In this document: piece after piece, positions 9,215 to 16,700 of the stretch | Layout of the letters: each line of letters starts with the position of its first letter | How positions within the stretch are numbered: the stretch's first letter is position 1 | Assembly: GCA_000277545.1 (NCBI GenBank) | Contig: AKXM01000030.1 | Location: forward strand, 1 to 64,000 | Direction of reading: 5' to 3' | From: Enterobacter sp. Ag1 | GTDB lineage: Bacteria; Pseudomonadota; Gammaproteobacteria; Enterobacterales; Enterobacteriaceae | Length of the DNA stretch: 64,000 nt | Translations under genes and position numbers: made by a program | The notes under the pieces: generated by a model | What the model was told of the DNA's origin: nothing | What the model saw: only the letters and a program-made list of their open reading frames with translations | Database searches by the model: none

Positions 9215-9850
9215 TTACAGGTTATTGAGCTGGGTGAGCGTCTCACGCAACCATGCGCTGTTTTTATCTTTATTAATAATATCTTCTATAACCTGTTGAT
9301 TAGCAGGCATGTAAATATAATAAACCGCTTCGCCCTTTTCTGAGAGCCCCTTCTGCAGCACATCAACTTTCCAGTTGGCCTGACGGAAAATGGCGTACAT
9401 TCCCCGACTTGTCACCGCGTGCATACCGGGATAGCCATTTTTCATGCAATACATAATCATCGCCAGAAATAATGCTTTACTGGCGGGTAGGGTGCGTAAA
9501 TTACCTTCGTCACGACGATCTTTGTCGAGGAATAATCGGGTAATTTCACAGCATGGAATATCTTTTGGTAAACTAATGTTATTAAAATATTGATAAAATA
9601 TTTCATCTGTCATTGTCGGATGTTTGGCATCAATAAAGCGTGCGCCGCAAAATAATTTACCTTCCAACATGCCCATTAAATAAGTTGTATTTGCGTTATC
9701 GAATTGATCTCTTTCCTGATTATCTTCACATTCCACTTTCCATTCGAGCCGTTCGTGAAATGTTTTTTTGCGTAACGCATACAATTCCCGGGCGAGACCG
9801 GGGTGTAAATCATTATGATTACTTATAAAAAATTCAATTGCAGAACACAT
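9215..9850 (-). CDS. acyl-homoserine-lactone synthase (LuxI family)
   Basis: A 211-residue LuxI-type synthase that makes an AHL autoinducer from S-adenosylmethionine and acyl-ACP. Invariant residues are present: Arg27, Phe31 and Trp37 in RKKTFHERLEWKV, Asp48 and Asp51 in RDQFDN, Arg in GARF, and Glu and Arg in CEITRLFLD. The start at 9850 is set by alignment and by an AGGGA ribosome site; an in-frame extension to 9952 would run through the lux box and is rejected. It is convergent with luxR. A lux box ends 25 bases upstream of the start codon, suggesting direct control by the adjacent LuxR. Confidence 0.95.
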   Translation of the reverse strand: MCSAIEFFISNHNDLHPGLARELYALRKKTFHERLEWKVECEDNQERDQFDNANTTYLMGMLEGKLFCGARFIDAKHPTMTDEIFYQYFNNISLPKDIPCCEITRLFLDKDRRDEGNLRTLPASKALFLAMIMYCMKNGYPGMHAVTSRGMYAIFRQANWKVDVLQKGLSEKGEAVYYIYMPANQQVIEDIINKDKNSAWLRETLTQLNNL

Positions 9851-9874
9851 CGCGTATCCCTGTATGTGGAGGTC

Positions 9875-9894
9875 CCCTGTACTTAAAGACAGCT
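9875..9894 (-). promoter_or_regulatory. lux box upstream of luxI
   Basis: The 20-base element contains CTGT, eight bases, then ACAG (9877-9892), the core of the classical lux box, and its left half CCTGTACT is the same as in the EsaR box as I remember it. It lies 25-44 bases upstream of the luxI start, close to where transcription would begin, a position that favours repression by an EsaR-type protein. Confidence 0.7.
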
Positions 9895-10093
9895 TTTTTT
9901 TGCCTAAGGCCTTCTCTAAACTTAAAAAAATCCTGACCGGCCGCGCCAACACGCAAGCGGGTCAGGCGGTCAAAGACCTGAGCAACACCAAGGGAAATGT
10001 TCACAGATTATTATCTAGTACACCGATTTCCCGATGCACAAGATTGTAAGCACTTGTAATTTTACATTACAAAAAATAAAAATAAAGAAAATT
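9895..10093. other. non-coding region between luxI promoter and tRNA-Asn
   Basis: About 200 bases without a credible gene. It must hold the luxI promoter on the minus strand. It ends in an intrinsic terminator facing right (10094-10123) that has no gene in front of it on that strand, so an unannotated short transcript is possible. A 100-codon minus-strand reading frame (10067-10369) spans that terminator and a tRNA terminator and is not believable as a gene. Confidence 0.4.
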
Positions 10094-10123
10094 AAGCCCC
10101 TGCATTTGCGGGGGCTTTTCTTT
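10094..10123 (+). terminator. orphan intrinsic terminator, rightward
   Basis: Stem AAGCCCCTGC / GCGGGGGCTT with one G-U pair and an ATTT loop, followed by TTCTTTT. No plus-strand gene precedes it within 880 bases except luxR, whose readthrough would pass antisense through luxI. Confidence 0.65.
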
Positions 10124-10360
10124 TATATCGATTAAGAAGCCTGCTCGTTCAATGCAGTTCCCTGCAATATGCTGCAATTCTCCGCGAAAATTTACTAACA
10201 TAACGGCCTGCATGTGGGGTAAATATTTTATAACGCGGCGGGGCTGGGTTGCGTGAAAAGCGTACGGTATAACTGAATAGTAGCCGACTAATTTAAAAAG
10301 TGAACGGCTGATGCAGAGGAAAAATGAATTTTGTGAAGGAAAGAAAACTTTGTGAAAAAT

Positions 10361-10400
10361 CAAAAGCAAAAAGCCCGCTTAAGTTTCCTTAAGCGGGCTT
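10361..10400 (-). terminator. terminator of the second tRNA-Asn
   Basis: Perfect 13-base-pair stem AAGCCCGCTTAAG / CTTAAGCGGGCTT with a 4-base loop. On the minus strand it is followed by TTTGCTTTTG, directly after the tRNA. Confidence 0.9.
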
Positions 10401-10408
10401 CTTAAATA

Positions 10409-10484
10409 TGGCTCCTCTGACTGGACTCGAACCAGTGACATACGGATTAACAGTCCGCCGTTCTACCGACTGAACTACAGAGGA
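10409..10484 (-). tRNA. tRNA-Asn (GTT)
   Basis: A complete 76-base cloverleaf on the minus strand including encoded CCA, with anticodon GTT. It is identical to the copies at 1-66 and 35222-35297. Confidence 0.97.
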
Positions 10485-10502
10485 ATCGTGTGAACGGGCC
10501 GC

Positions 10503-10531
10503 ATATTAGCGAGGCCACACGGCCTTGTCAA
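10503..10531 (-). promoter_or_regulatory. sigma-70 promoter of the second tRNA-Asn
   Basis: Minus-strand TTGACA (10526-10531), a 17-base spacer, and TAATAT (10503-10508), followed by a GC-rich discriminator. Confidence 0.8.
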
Positions 10532-10621
10532 AGCCTCCAAAGCGTCTTTTGTATCGTTTGCCGATAAAACAAGCAAAAATTGCCAGAAAACAGGCTCAGA
10601 CATAACTTTACAGCACAAAGA

Positions 10622-10649
10622 TTGCCAATCTTTCGCCAGCCGCTAAGAT
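10622..10649 (+). promoter_or_regulatory. candidate sigma-70 promoter of the scs operon
   Basis: TTGCCA (10622-10627), a 16-base spacer and TAAGAT (10644-10649), 26 bases before the scsA start. It is a moderate match only; no copper or Cpx box was recognised. Confidence 0.35.
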
Positions 10650-10675
10650 AAGCCGGGTTAAACAGTGAGGACCTG

Positions 10676-11041
10676 ATGGTAAAACAGCGGCGTATAGGGA
10701 TTTGGTTTCTTTGCCTGGCATGTGTTGTGGTACTGGTTTGTACCGCGCAGCGCATGGCGGGCCTGCACGCGTTGCAGATGGAAACCGCGGCCAGCGCCGT
10801 TGCTGCCCAGGCGGATAACCCGCAGGCTGACGCTGACTCGCCGGTCACGCCGTGCGAACTTAGCGCTAAATCATTATTGAGCGTGCCGCCAGTCTTGTTT
10901 GATGGGGCGTTGTTCGCACTTTGCCTGCTGCTTTCCTTACTGGCGCCCGTGCGTTCCACGCGAATGCCGTTTTCAGCTCCAAGAGCGACTTCACCTCCCA
11001 CCCTCAGGGTACATCTTCGTTTCTGCGTCTTCCGTGAATGA
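10676..11041 (+). CDS. scsA: ScsA-like membrane protein (suppressor of copper sensitivity)
   Basis: A 121-residue protein with an N-terminal hydrophobic segment (about residues 8-27), a short periplasmic stretch with one Cys (VTPCELSAKSLL), and a second hydrophobic segment (about 72-90). Position, size and topology match Salmonella ScsA, the small first gene of the scs locus, whose exact role is unclear. It lacks a CxxC motif. The Salmonella system confers copper tolerance when expressed in E. coli and protects periplasmic thiols. A GTGAGGA ribosome site precedes the ATG, and scsB follows after 48 bases. Confidence 0.8.
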   Translation: MVKQRRIGIWFLCLACVVVLVCTAQRMAGLHALQMETAASAVAAQADNPQADADSPVTPCELSAKSLLSVPPVLFDGALFALCLLLSLLAPVRSTRMPFSAPRATSPPTLRVHLRFCVFRE

Positions 11042-11089
11042 CAGACCGGCTGTTTCCGACAGTTAGTTAATCATTTATGGAGAAAAAAC

Positions 11090-12976
11090 ATGTTTATTCG
11101 CTTCAGGCAGGCGCTGCTGTGCCTGCTCATGCTTTGGTTGCCCGTGTCCTGGGCAGCAGAGTCAGGCTGGCTGCAATCGCCGGATAACGATCACGCCAGC
11201 GTCAGGCTGCGCGCAGATACCTCGGGCAGTAACGAAACGCGTCTTTTACTGGACGTGAAGCTCGAAAAAGGATGGAAAACCTACTGGCGATCCCCAGGGG
11301 AAGGCGGCGTTGCGCCAGCTATTGCCTGGCAGGGTGAGATGCCCAAAGTAGAGTGGTTCTGGCCGACGCCTGCGCGTTTTGACGTCGCTGGGATCACGAC
11401 CCAGGGCTACCACGATCGGGTCACCATTCCGATGGTGTTTCACGGCCCGGTGCCGGTGACTATGCGCGGCGTGCTGACGCTTTCTACCTGCAGCAATGTC
11501 TGCCTGCTGACCGATTATTCCTTTAGCGTCACGCCTTCCGCGGCAGATGCTCAGTTTGCCCATGATTTCGCTCAGGCGATGGGGCAGGTGCCGGTTGAAA
11601 GCGGATTGACCGACTCGCTCAAAGCCGATTATCGCCCGGGAAGCCTGGTAATTAATGCCGTGCGTGCCGGAGGCTGGACAAGTCCGGGCCTTTATCTTGA
11701 CCCGCCGGAAGAGGCCGATCTTGGTAAGCCTGCGTTCCGCATCGACGGCGACTCGCTGCAGGCCACCGTACCGGTCAGCGACAGTTGGGGAGAAGGTGCG
11801 CCAGATTTGCGAGGGAAATCAGTCACCCTGGTGCTGGCCGACAACGGCATTGCTCAGCAAAACACGCTCACCATTGGTTCAGCACCCGCCGCGGCAGGGG
11901 GAAATGATGCCTTCCCGCTTTGGCAGGCCGTGCTGATGGCGCTGGTGGGCGGCCTAATCCTTAACCTGATGCCGTGCGTACTTCCGGTTCTGGGCATGAA
12001 GCTGGGCTCTATTCTGCTGGTGCAGCAAAAAGATCGGGGCCTGGTGCGCCGCCAGTTTTTAGCCTCGGTGGCGGGGATCATCGCTTCATTTATGGCGCTG
12101 GCGCTGCTGATGACCGTCCTGCGGCTGACCAACCAGGCGCTGGGCTGGGGCATTCAGTTCCAGAACCCGTGGTTCATCGGTTTTATGACGCTGGTGATGC
12201 TGGTGTTCAGCGCGAACCTGTTCGGCCTGTTTGAATTCAGGCTCTCTTCCAATATGAACACCCGGCTGGCAACGCAGGGCGGCAATGGCATGGCCGGGCA
12301 TTTCTGGCAGGGCGCTTTCGCCACGCTGCTGGCGACGCCGTGTAGCGCGCCTTTCCTCGGCACGGCGGTGGCGGTGGCGCTCACGGCTTCTTACCCGGTG
12401 CTGTGGGGGCTGTTCCTGGCCTTAGGGCTGGGGATGAGTCTGCCGTGGCTGCTGATAGCGCTCCGTCCCGGTCTGGCGATGCGTTTGCCCCGCCCGGGCA
12501 AGTGGATGACCTGGCTGCGCCGCGTGCTTGGCCTGCTGATGTTAGGTTCGGCGATTTGGCTGGCAAGCCTGCTGCTGGTGCATTTCGGTGTTTCGATTAG
12601 CAAACCAGCGCAGGAAAATATCGCCTGGCAGCCGCTCAGCGAGCAGGCGATTCAGGACGCGCTGGCGCAGCATAAGCGCGTTTTTATTGATGTCACCGCT
12701 GACTGGTGCATTACCTGTAAAGCCAACAAATACAACGTGCTCAGCAAAGAGGACGTGCAGGCGGCACTGCAGGCACCGGATGTGGTTGCCCTGCGCGGCG
12801 ACTGGACGCTGCCGTCCCAGCAAATCACTGACTTTTTGAGAAGCCGCGGCCAGGTTGCCGTGCCGTTCAACCAAATTTATGGCCCAGGCCTGCCGGAAGG
12901 CAAAGTGCTGCCGACGCTGCTCTCTCGCGATTCGGTGCTGACAACCCTGGATGATGCCAAAGGAGCGAAACCATGA
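11090..12976 (+). CDS. scsB: ScsB, DsbD-like transmembrane electron transporter
   Basis: A 628-residue membrane protein that relays electrons from cytosolic thioredoxin to periplasmic partners. It has a signal peptide (about residues 1-22, ending SWAAE), an N-terminal periplasmic immunoglobulin-like domain, a DsbD-type transmembrane core whose two redox cysteines are in LMPCVLPVLGMK and TPCSAPFLGTAV, and a C-terminal thioredoxin-like domain with DWCITCKAN. It overlaps scsC by ATGA, so the pair is translationally coupled. DsbD itself is elsewhere in enterobacteria; the linked scsC and scsD identify this as the Scs paralogue. Confidence 0.93.
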   Translation: MFIRFRQALLCLLMLWLPVSWAAESGWLQSPDNDHASVRLRADTSGSNETRLLLDVKLEKGWKTYWRSPGEGGVAPAIAWQGEMPKVEWFWPTPARFDVAGITTQGYHDRVTIPMVFHGPVPVTMRGVLTLSTCSNVCLLTDYSFSVTPSAADAQFAHDFAQAMGQVPVESGLTDSLKADYRPGSLVINAVRAGGWTSPGLYLDPPEEADLGKPAFRIDGDSLQATVPVSDSWGEGAPDLRGKSVTLVLADNGIAQQNTLTIGSAPAAAGGNDAFPLWQAVLMALVGGLILNLMPCVLPVLGMKLGSILLVQQKDRGLVRRQFLASVAGIIASFMALALLMTVLRLTNQALGWGIQFQNPWFIGFMTLVMLVFSANLFGLFEFRLSSNMNTRLATQGGNGMAGHFWQGAFATLLATPCSAPFLGTAVAVALTASYPVLWGLFLALGLGMSLPWLLIALRPGLAMRLPRPGKWMTWLRRVLGLLMLGSAIWLASLLLVHFGVSISKPAQENIAWQPLSEQAIQDALAQHKRVFIDVTADWCITCKANKYNVLSKEDVQAALQAPDVVALRGDWTLPSQQITDFLRSRGQVAVPFNQIYGPGLPEGKVLPTLLSRDSVLTTLDDAKGAKP

Positions 12977-13602
12977 AATACGCTTTTATTCTAATCCTCT
13001 CGCTGTTCTCCGGCCTGGCGCTGGCGGCAAAAGAAGTCCCCGCGCCGTTTTCCGCCGATCAACAAAAGCAGCTGGAAGTGCTGATTGAACAGGCGCTGTT
13101 TAACGATCCGGCCAGTCCGCGATTTGGTGCTAAAAAGCCCGTGTTAACCCTCGTGAATTTCACCGATTACAACTGCCCGTACTGCAAACAGCTCGATCCG
13201 ATGCTGGAAAAAATTGTGGAGAAATACCCGGATGTGGCGGTGATCGTGAAGCCGCTGCCGTTTAAAGGGGAAAGCTCCGTGCTGTCGGCGCGTACTGTCC
13301 TGACGACCTGGCGCCAGCATCCAGATCAGTTCCTGGCGCTGCATGAAAAACTGATGCAGAAGAAGGGCTATCACGATGCGGCGAGCATTGCGGCTGCGGT
13401 TGAAAAGAGCGGGGCAACGCCGGTCACCCCGGATGAAAAAAGCATGGAAACCTTAAGCACCAACCTTCAGTTAGCGCGTATCGTGGGCGTGCAGGGCACA
13501 CCAGCCACCATTATTGGTGATGAAATGATCCCTGGGGCGGTTCCGTGGGAAACGCTGGAAGAGGTAGTAAAAGAAAAACTGGCGGCTGCCCATGGCAAGT
13601 AA
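12973..13602 (+). CDS. scsC: ScsC, periplasmic thiol:disulfide oxidoreductase
   Basis: A 209-residue DsbA/DsbG-like protein with a signal peptide (MKYAFILILSLFSGLALA) and a thioredoxin fold containing CPYC in TDYNCPYCKQLD. The cis-proline loop is in QGTPATII. In Salmonella and Caulobacter, ScsC is kept reduced by ScsB, binds copper and repairs or isomerises disulfides. The region before the catalytic domain (about residues 19-55) resembles the oligomerisation stalk of trimeric ScsC proteins, which is an inference. It overlaps both scsB and scsD. Confidence 0.92.
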   Translation: MKYAFILILSLFSGLALAAKEVPAPFSADQQKQLEVLIEQALFNDPASPRFGAKKPVLTLVNFTDYNCPYCKQLDPMLEKIVEKYPDVAVIVKPLPFKGESSVLSARTVLTTWRQHPDQFLALHEKLMQKKGYHDAASIAAAVEKSGATPVTPDEKSMETLSTNLQLARIVGVQGTPATIIGDEMIPGAVPWETLEEVVKEKLAAAHGK

Positions 13603-14095
13603 GCTGCGGCGCTGGCTGCGGGAAGGCTTAATTCTGCTGATTTTGCTGGCGGGGGTGATGCTGGTGATGGACTGGTGGCGCGCGCCCCAGTCCCCAGTGG
13701 CTTTTGATGCCACGCCGCTGCACACGCTGGACGGGCAGGATGTCACGCTCGGCGCGCTGAGTGCGGAACGCCCGCTGCTGGTCTATTTCTGGGCCAGCTG
13801 GTGCGCAGTTTGCCGTTTTACCACGCCGGACGTGGCGAAGCTGCAGGCTGAAGGGCAGAACGTGATAACCATTGCGCTTCGCTCAGGTAATGAACGCGAG
13901 GTTTCCCGCTGGCTGGCGCGTAAAGGCGTCCAGTTCCCGGTGGTCAATGATGCCGATGGCGCCATTTCCCGCAGCTGGCAAATTGGCGTCACGCCGACAT
14001 TCGTCATCGTCGATAAAGGCCAGGTCGTGTCCACTACCAGCGGCTGGACGAGCTACTGGGGAATGAAAATTCGCCTGTGGTGGGCCGGCGTGTGA
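13592..14095 (+). CDS. scsD: ScsD, membrane-anchored thioredoxin-like protein
   Basis: A 167-residue protein with an N-terminal membrane anchor (about residues 10-26) and a periplasmic TlpA/ResA-like thioredoxin domain with the active site ASWCAVCRF. The cis-proline segment is GVTPTFVIVD. It overlaps the end of scsC by 11 bases and is followed by a terminator, so it closes the scsABCD operon. Confidence 0.92.
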   Translation: MASKLRRWLREGLILLILLAGVMLVMDWWRAPQSPVAFDATPLHTLDGQDVTLGALSAERPLLVYFWASWCAVCRFTTPDVAKLQAEGQNVITIALRSGNEREVSRWLARKGVQFPVVNDADGAISRSWQIGVTPTFVIVDKGQVVSTTSGWTSYWGMKIRLWWAGV

Positions 14096-14100
14096 TTCAT

Positions 14101-14133
14101 CGTGCCGGCTTATCACCGGCACGCAGTTTTTTC
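14101..14133 (+). terminator. scs operon terminator
   Basis: Perfect 8-base-pair stem CGTGCCGG / CCGGCACG with a 7-base loop, followed by CAGTTTTTTCC. It begins six bases after the scsD stop. Confidence 0.88.
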
Positions 14134-14139
14134 CTGAAA

Positions 14140-14156
14140 TGCACCATCGCGGTGCA
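14140..14156 (+). promoter_or_regulatory. NtrC enhancer site of nac
   Basis: TGCACC, five bases, GGTGCA: a perfect dyad match to the NtrC consensus. It lies 117 bases upstream of the -24 element of nac, a normal distance for a sigma-54 activator. Confidence 0.9.
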
Positions 14157-14272
14157 TTTGTACCTCTTATGGGGCATAAGCAAGCCTCCTGTTTCGTTAA
14201 TCCTCGTGGGGGCTTTATCAGTTTCTCTTATTATCCAGCCTGTTATCTCGTTTGCGCCGTAAACGAAAAATG

Positions 14273-14288
14273 TGGCAAGCATATTGCA
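14273..14288 (+). promoter_or_regulatory. sigma-54 promoter of nac
   Basis: TGGCAAGCATATTGCA matches the sigma-54 consensus, with GG at -24 (14274-14275) and GC at -12 (14286-14287) separated by exactly 10 bases. It is 58 bases upstream of the nac start. Confidence 0.92.
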
Positions 14289-14346
14289 AAACCTTTTACG
14301 ACATCACAGCCATGACTGGCACTGGCATTCCGTAATAGGGGGCAAA

Positions 14347-15264
14347 ATGAATTTAAGACGACTGAAGTACTTCGTAAAAATTGTTGATATTGGCAGCCTG
14401 ACCCAGGCCGCAGAAGTACTGCACATCGCACAGCCGGCGCTCAGCCAGCAGGTTGCCACTCTGGAAGGGGAGCTGGATCAGCAGCTATTGATCCGCACCA
14501 AACGCGGCGTCACGCCGACGGAAGCCGGGAAGATTTTGTATGCCCACGCGCGGACGATTCTGCGCCAGTGTGAGCAGGCTCAGCTGGCGGTGAATAACGT
14601 GGGCCAGACTATGCAAGGCCTCGTCTCGATTGGTCTTGCGCCGGGGATGGCGGCGTCCTCTATTACCATGCCGCTGCTGCAGGCCGTGCGTGCCGAACTG
14701 CCGGATGTGCAGGTGTATTTGCATGAGAATAGCGGTTCACAGCTGAATGACAAACTGCTCAGCGGACAGCTTGATATGGCCGTGCTGTATGACCGCACGC
14801 CAACGGCGGGGCTGACCAGCCAGCCGCTGCTCAAAGAGGATTTGTTCCTCGTGGGCACCCGTGACTGTCCGGGTAACAGCGTTGATTTGTCGGACGTTGC
14901 CGCCATGAATCTTTTCCTGCCCCGCGACTACAGCGCGGTTCGCAAGCGCGTGGATGAGGCTTTCTCCCTGCGCCGCCTGACGGCAAAAATTATCGGCGAG
15001 ATCGAATCTATTTCGACCTTAACTGCGGCTATTGCCAGCGGTATGGGCGTGACCGTGCTGCCGGAATCCGCCGCGCGTTCACTTGCCGACTCAGCCGGTG
15101 GCTGGATGGCACGCATTACCAGCCCGTCGTTAAATTTACCGCTGTCGCTGAACCTGTCCGCACGTTTACCGCTTTCACCTCAGGCCCAGGCGGTAAAAGA
15201 AATTCTTATGTCTCTGGTCACCCGCCCGGCGCTGGAAAATCGCGAACTGATGCTGGTGGGCTAA
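14347..15264 (+). CDS. nac: nitrogen assimilation control LysR regulator Nac
   Basis: A 305-residue LysR protein that matches E. coli and Klebsiella Nac nearly residue for residue in the helix-turn-helix (RRLKYFVKIVDIGSLTQAAE then QPALSQQVATLEGELDQQLL). Nac couples the sigma-54/NtrC nitrogen-starvation response to sigma-70 genes and needs no co-effector. The ATG at 14347 gives the family length; upstream in-frame codons run into the promoter. The control region is complete, with an NtrC site and sigma-54 promoter. cbl follows on the same strand after 106 bases, the E. coli arrangement. Confidence 0.97.
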   Translation: MNLRRLKYFVKIVDIGSLTQAAEVLHIAQPALSQQVATLEGELDQQLLIRTKRGVTPTEAGKILYAHARTILRQCEQAQLAVNNVGQTMQGLVSIGLAPGMAASSITMPLLQAVRAELPDVQVYLHENSGSQLNDKLLSGQLDMAVLYDRTPTAGLTSQPLLKEDLFLVGTRDCPGNSVDLSDVAAMNLFLPRDYSAVRKRVDEAFSLRRLTAKIIGEIESISTLTAAIASGMGVTVLPESAARSLADSAGGWMARITSPSLNLPLSLNLSARLPLSPQAQAVKEILMSLVTRPALENRELMLVG

Positions 15265-15370
15265 CTCCGCTTATTACTAAATGGAATAGGTTGCTGGTTT
15301 TTATTATTTGTCCCGCCGGGGCTGTGACTTTAACAATGGTGTAAAGAACAGTCACGATCCCGGGGGCGAT

Positions 15371-16315
15371 GTGAATTTTCAGCAACTAAAAATAATCCGC
15401 GAGGCGGCGCGACGGGACTACAATCTCACCGAAGTCGCCAATATGCTTTTCACCTCTCAGTCTGGCGTCAGCCGCCATATTCGCGAGCTGGAAGAAGAGC
15501 TGGGGATTGAAATATTCATCCGCCGCGGCAAACGGTTATTAGGTATGACCGAACCGGGTAAAGCCCTGTTGGTGATTGCCGAACGTATTCTCAACGAAGC
15601 CAGCAACGTGCGTCGCCTGGCGGATCTTTTTACCAACGACACCAGCGGTGTCCTGACTATCGCCACCACCCACACACAGGCTCGCTATAGCCTACCGGTG
15701 GTGATCAAAGCCTTCCGCGCCTTATTCCCTGAAGTTCGCCTCGAGCTGATTCAGGGCACGCCTCAGGAAATCGAATCGCTGCTGCACAGCGGCGCGGCGG
15801 ATATTGGCATCGCCAGCGAACGTCTGAGCACCGATCCTCTGGTGGTGGCCTACCCGTGGTTCCGCTGGTATCACAGCCTGCTGGTTCCGCAGGGACATCC
15901 GTTAATTCATACCAGCCCGCTCACGCTGGACGATATCAGTCGCTGGCCGCTGATCACTTACCGGCAGGGTATCACCGGGCGTTCTCGTATAGACGAAGCG
16001 TTTGCCCGGCGTGGTTTAACGGCTGATGTTGTGCTTAGCGCGCAGGATTCCGACGTGGTTAAAACCTACGTTGAACTCGGCCTGGGTATTGGGCTGGTGG
16101 CCGACCAGGCCAGTGGGGAAGAAGGGAGCCTGGTGCGGCTGGACACTCGCCACCTGTTTGACGCGAACACCGTCTGGCTCGGGATCCGCCGTGGGCAACT
16201 GCAGCGGAACTATGTCTGGCGCTTTATTGAGCTGTGTAACCCTGAGCTGTCGGTCGAGGAAATTAAGCGCCTGGCACTGGAGCCAGAAGAACCCGCCATC
16301 GATTATCAAATCTGA
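15371..16315 (+). CDS. cbl: LysR-family sulfonate utilisation regulator Cbl
   Basis: A 314-residue LysR regulator close to E. coli Cbl, the CysB-like activator of ssu and tau genes during sulfate starvation. The N-terminus NFQQLKIIREAARRDYNLTE and the C-terminus IDYQI are diagnostic. I take the GTG at 15371, because Cbl begins MNFQQL; an upstream in-frame ATG at 15308 would add 21 unrelated residues. The effector domain keeps the ligand segment TTHTQARY seen in CysB and Cbl. It lies downstream of nac as in E. coli, where readthrough links nitrogen and sulfur control. Confidence 0.96.
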   Translation: MNFQQLKIIREAARRDYNLTEVANMLFTSQSGVSRHIRELEEELGIEIFIRRGKRLLGMTEPGKALLVIAERILNEASNVRRLADLFTNDTSGVLTIATTHTQARYSLPVVIKAFRALFPEVRLELIQGTPQEIESLLHSGAADIGIASERLSTDPLVVAYPWFRWYHSLLVPQGHPLIHTSPLTLDDISRWPLITYRQGITGRSRIDEAFARRGLTADVVLSAQDSDVVKTYVELGLGIGLVADQASGEEGSLVRLDTRHLFDANTVWLGIRRGQLQRNYVWRFIELCNPELSVEEIKRLALEPEEPAIDYQI

Positions 16316-16569
16316 TATTTCCCTGCCCTGAAAAGGGTAATTCAGTATTGTTAATGAAATATTAAATAATTAAATAAACCGGTGCGGGGTGAATTTATAT
16401 TTACCTCGCGCTTGCTGTATTTAAAAAAATAGTGTTTGGCAAAGTATGGTTCCCCTAAAAATAGAATAAAAAAACGTTCCTTATCGCAAATCATCGATCA
16501 ATCGCAAATCAATTAATAGCTTTCAGCTATCCATCTGGCCTGACCATAAGAAAAAACCGATCAAATTCA
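16316..16569. other. AT-rich intergenic region upstream of chemoreceptor
   Basis: About 250 bases with no gene. It contains a direct repeat of ATCGCAAATCA at 16483-16493 and 16501-16511, an 18-base period placed about 60 bases upstream of the sigma-28 promoter. No terminator after cbl was recognised. Confidence 0.4.
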
Positions 16570-16596
16570 TAAAGTTAATCTGAATATATCCGATAA
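16570..16596 (+). promoter_or_regulatory. sigma-28 (FliA) promoter of the second chemoreceptor
   Basis: TAAA (16570-16573), exactly 15 bases, then TCCGATAA (16589-16596), one base off the GCCGATAA consensus. The -35 extends as TAAAGTTA, also close to consensus. The gene starts 105 bases downstream. Confidence 0.85.
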
Positions 16597-16700
16597 GCCT
16601 GTACGAGGTGCTTCCATCCCTTTGTGCTATTTATTCTCTGTTGTTTAGGCGGCAGAGGATTTTGCGCATTCATAAAAATACGCTTCTCAAGGGAGAAAAA

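Noticed and set aside
10067..10369. 100-codon minus-strand frame between luxI and tRNA-Asn
   Set aside because: It spans two hairpins including an intrinsic terminator and has no ribosome site or family resemblance.
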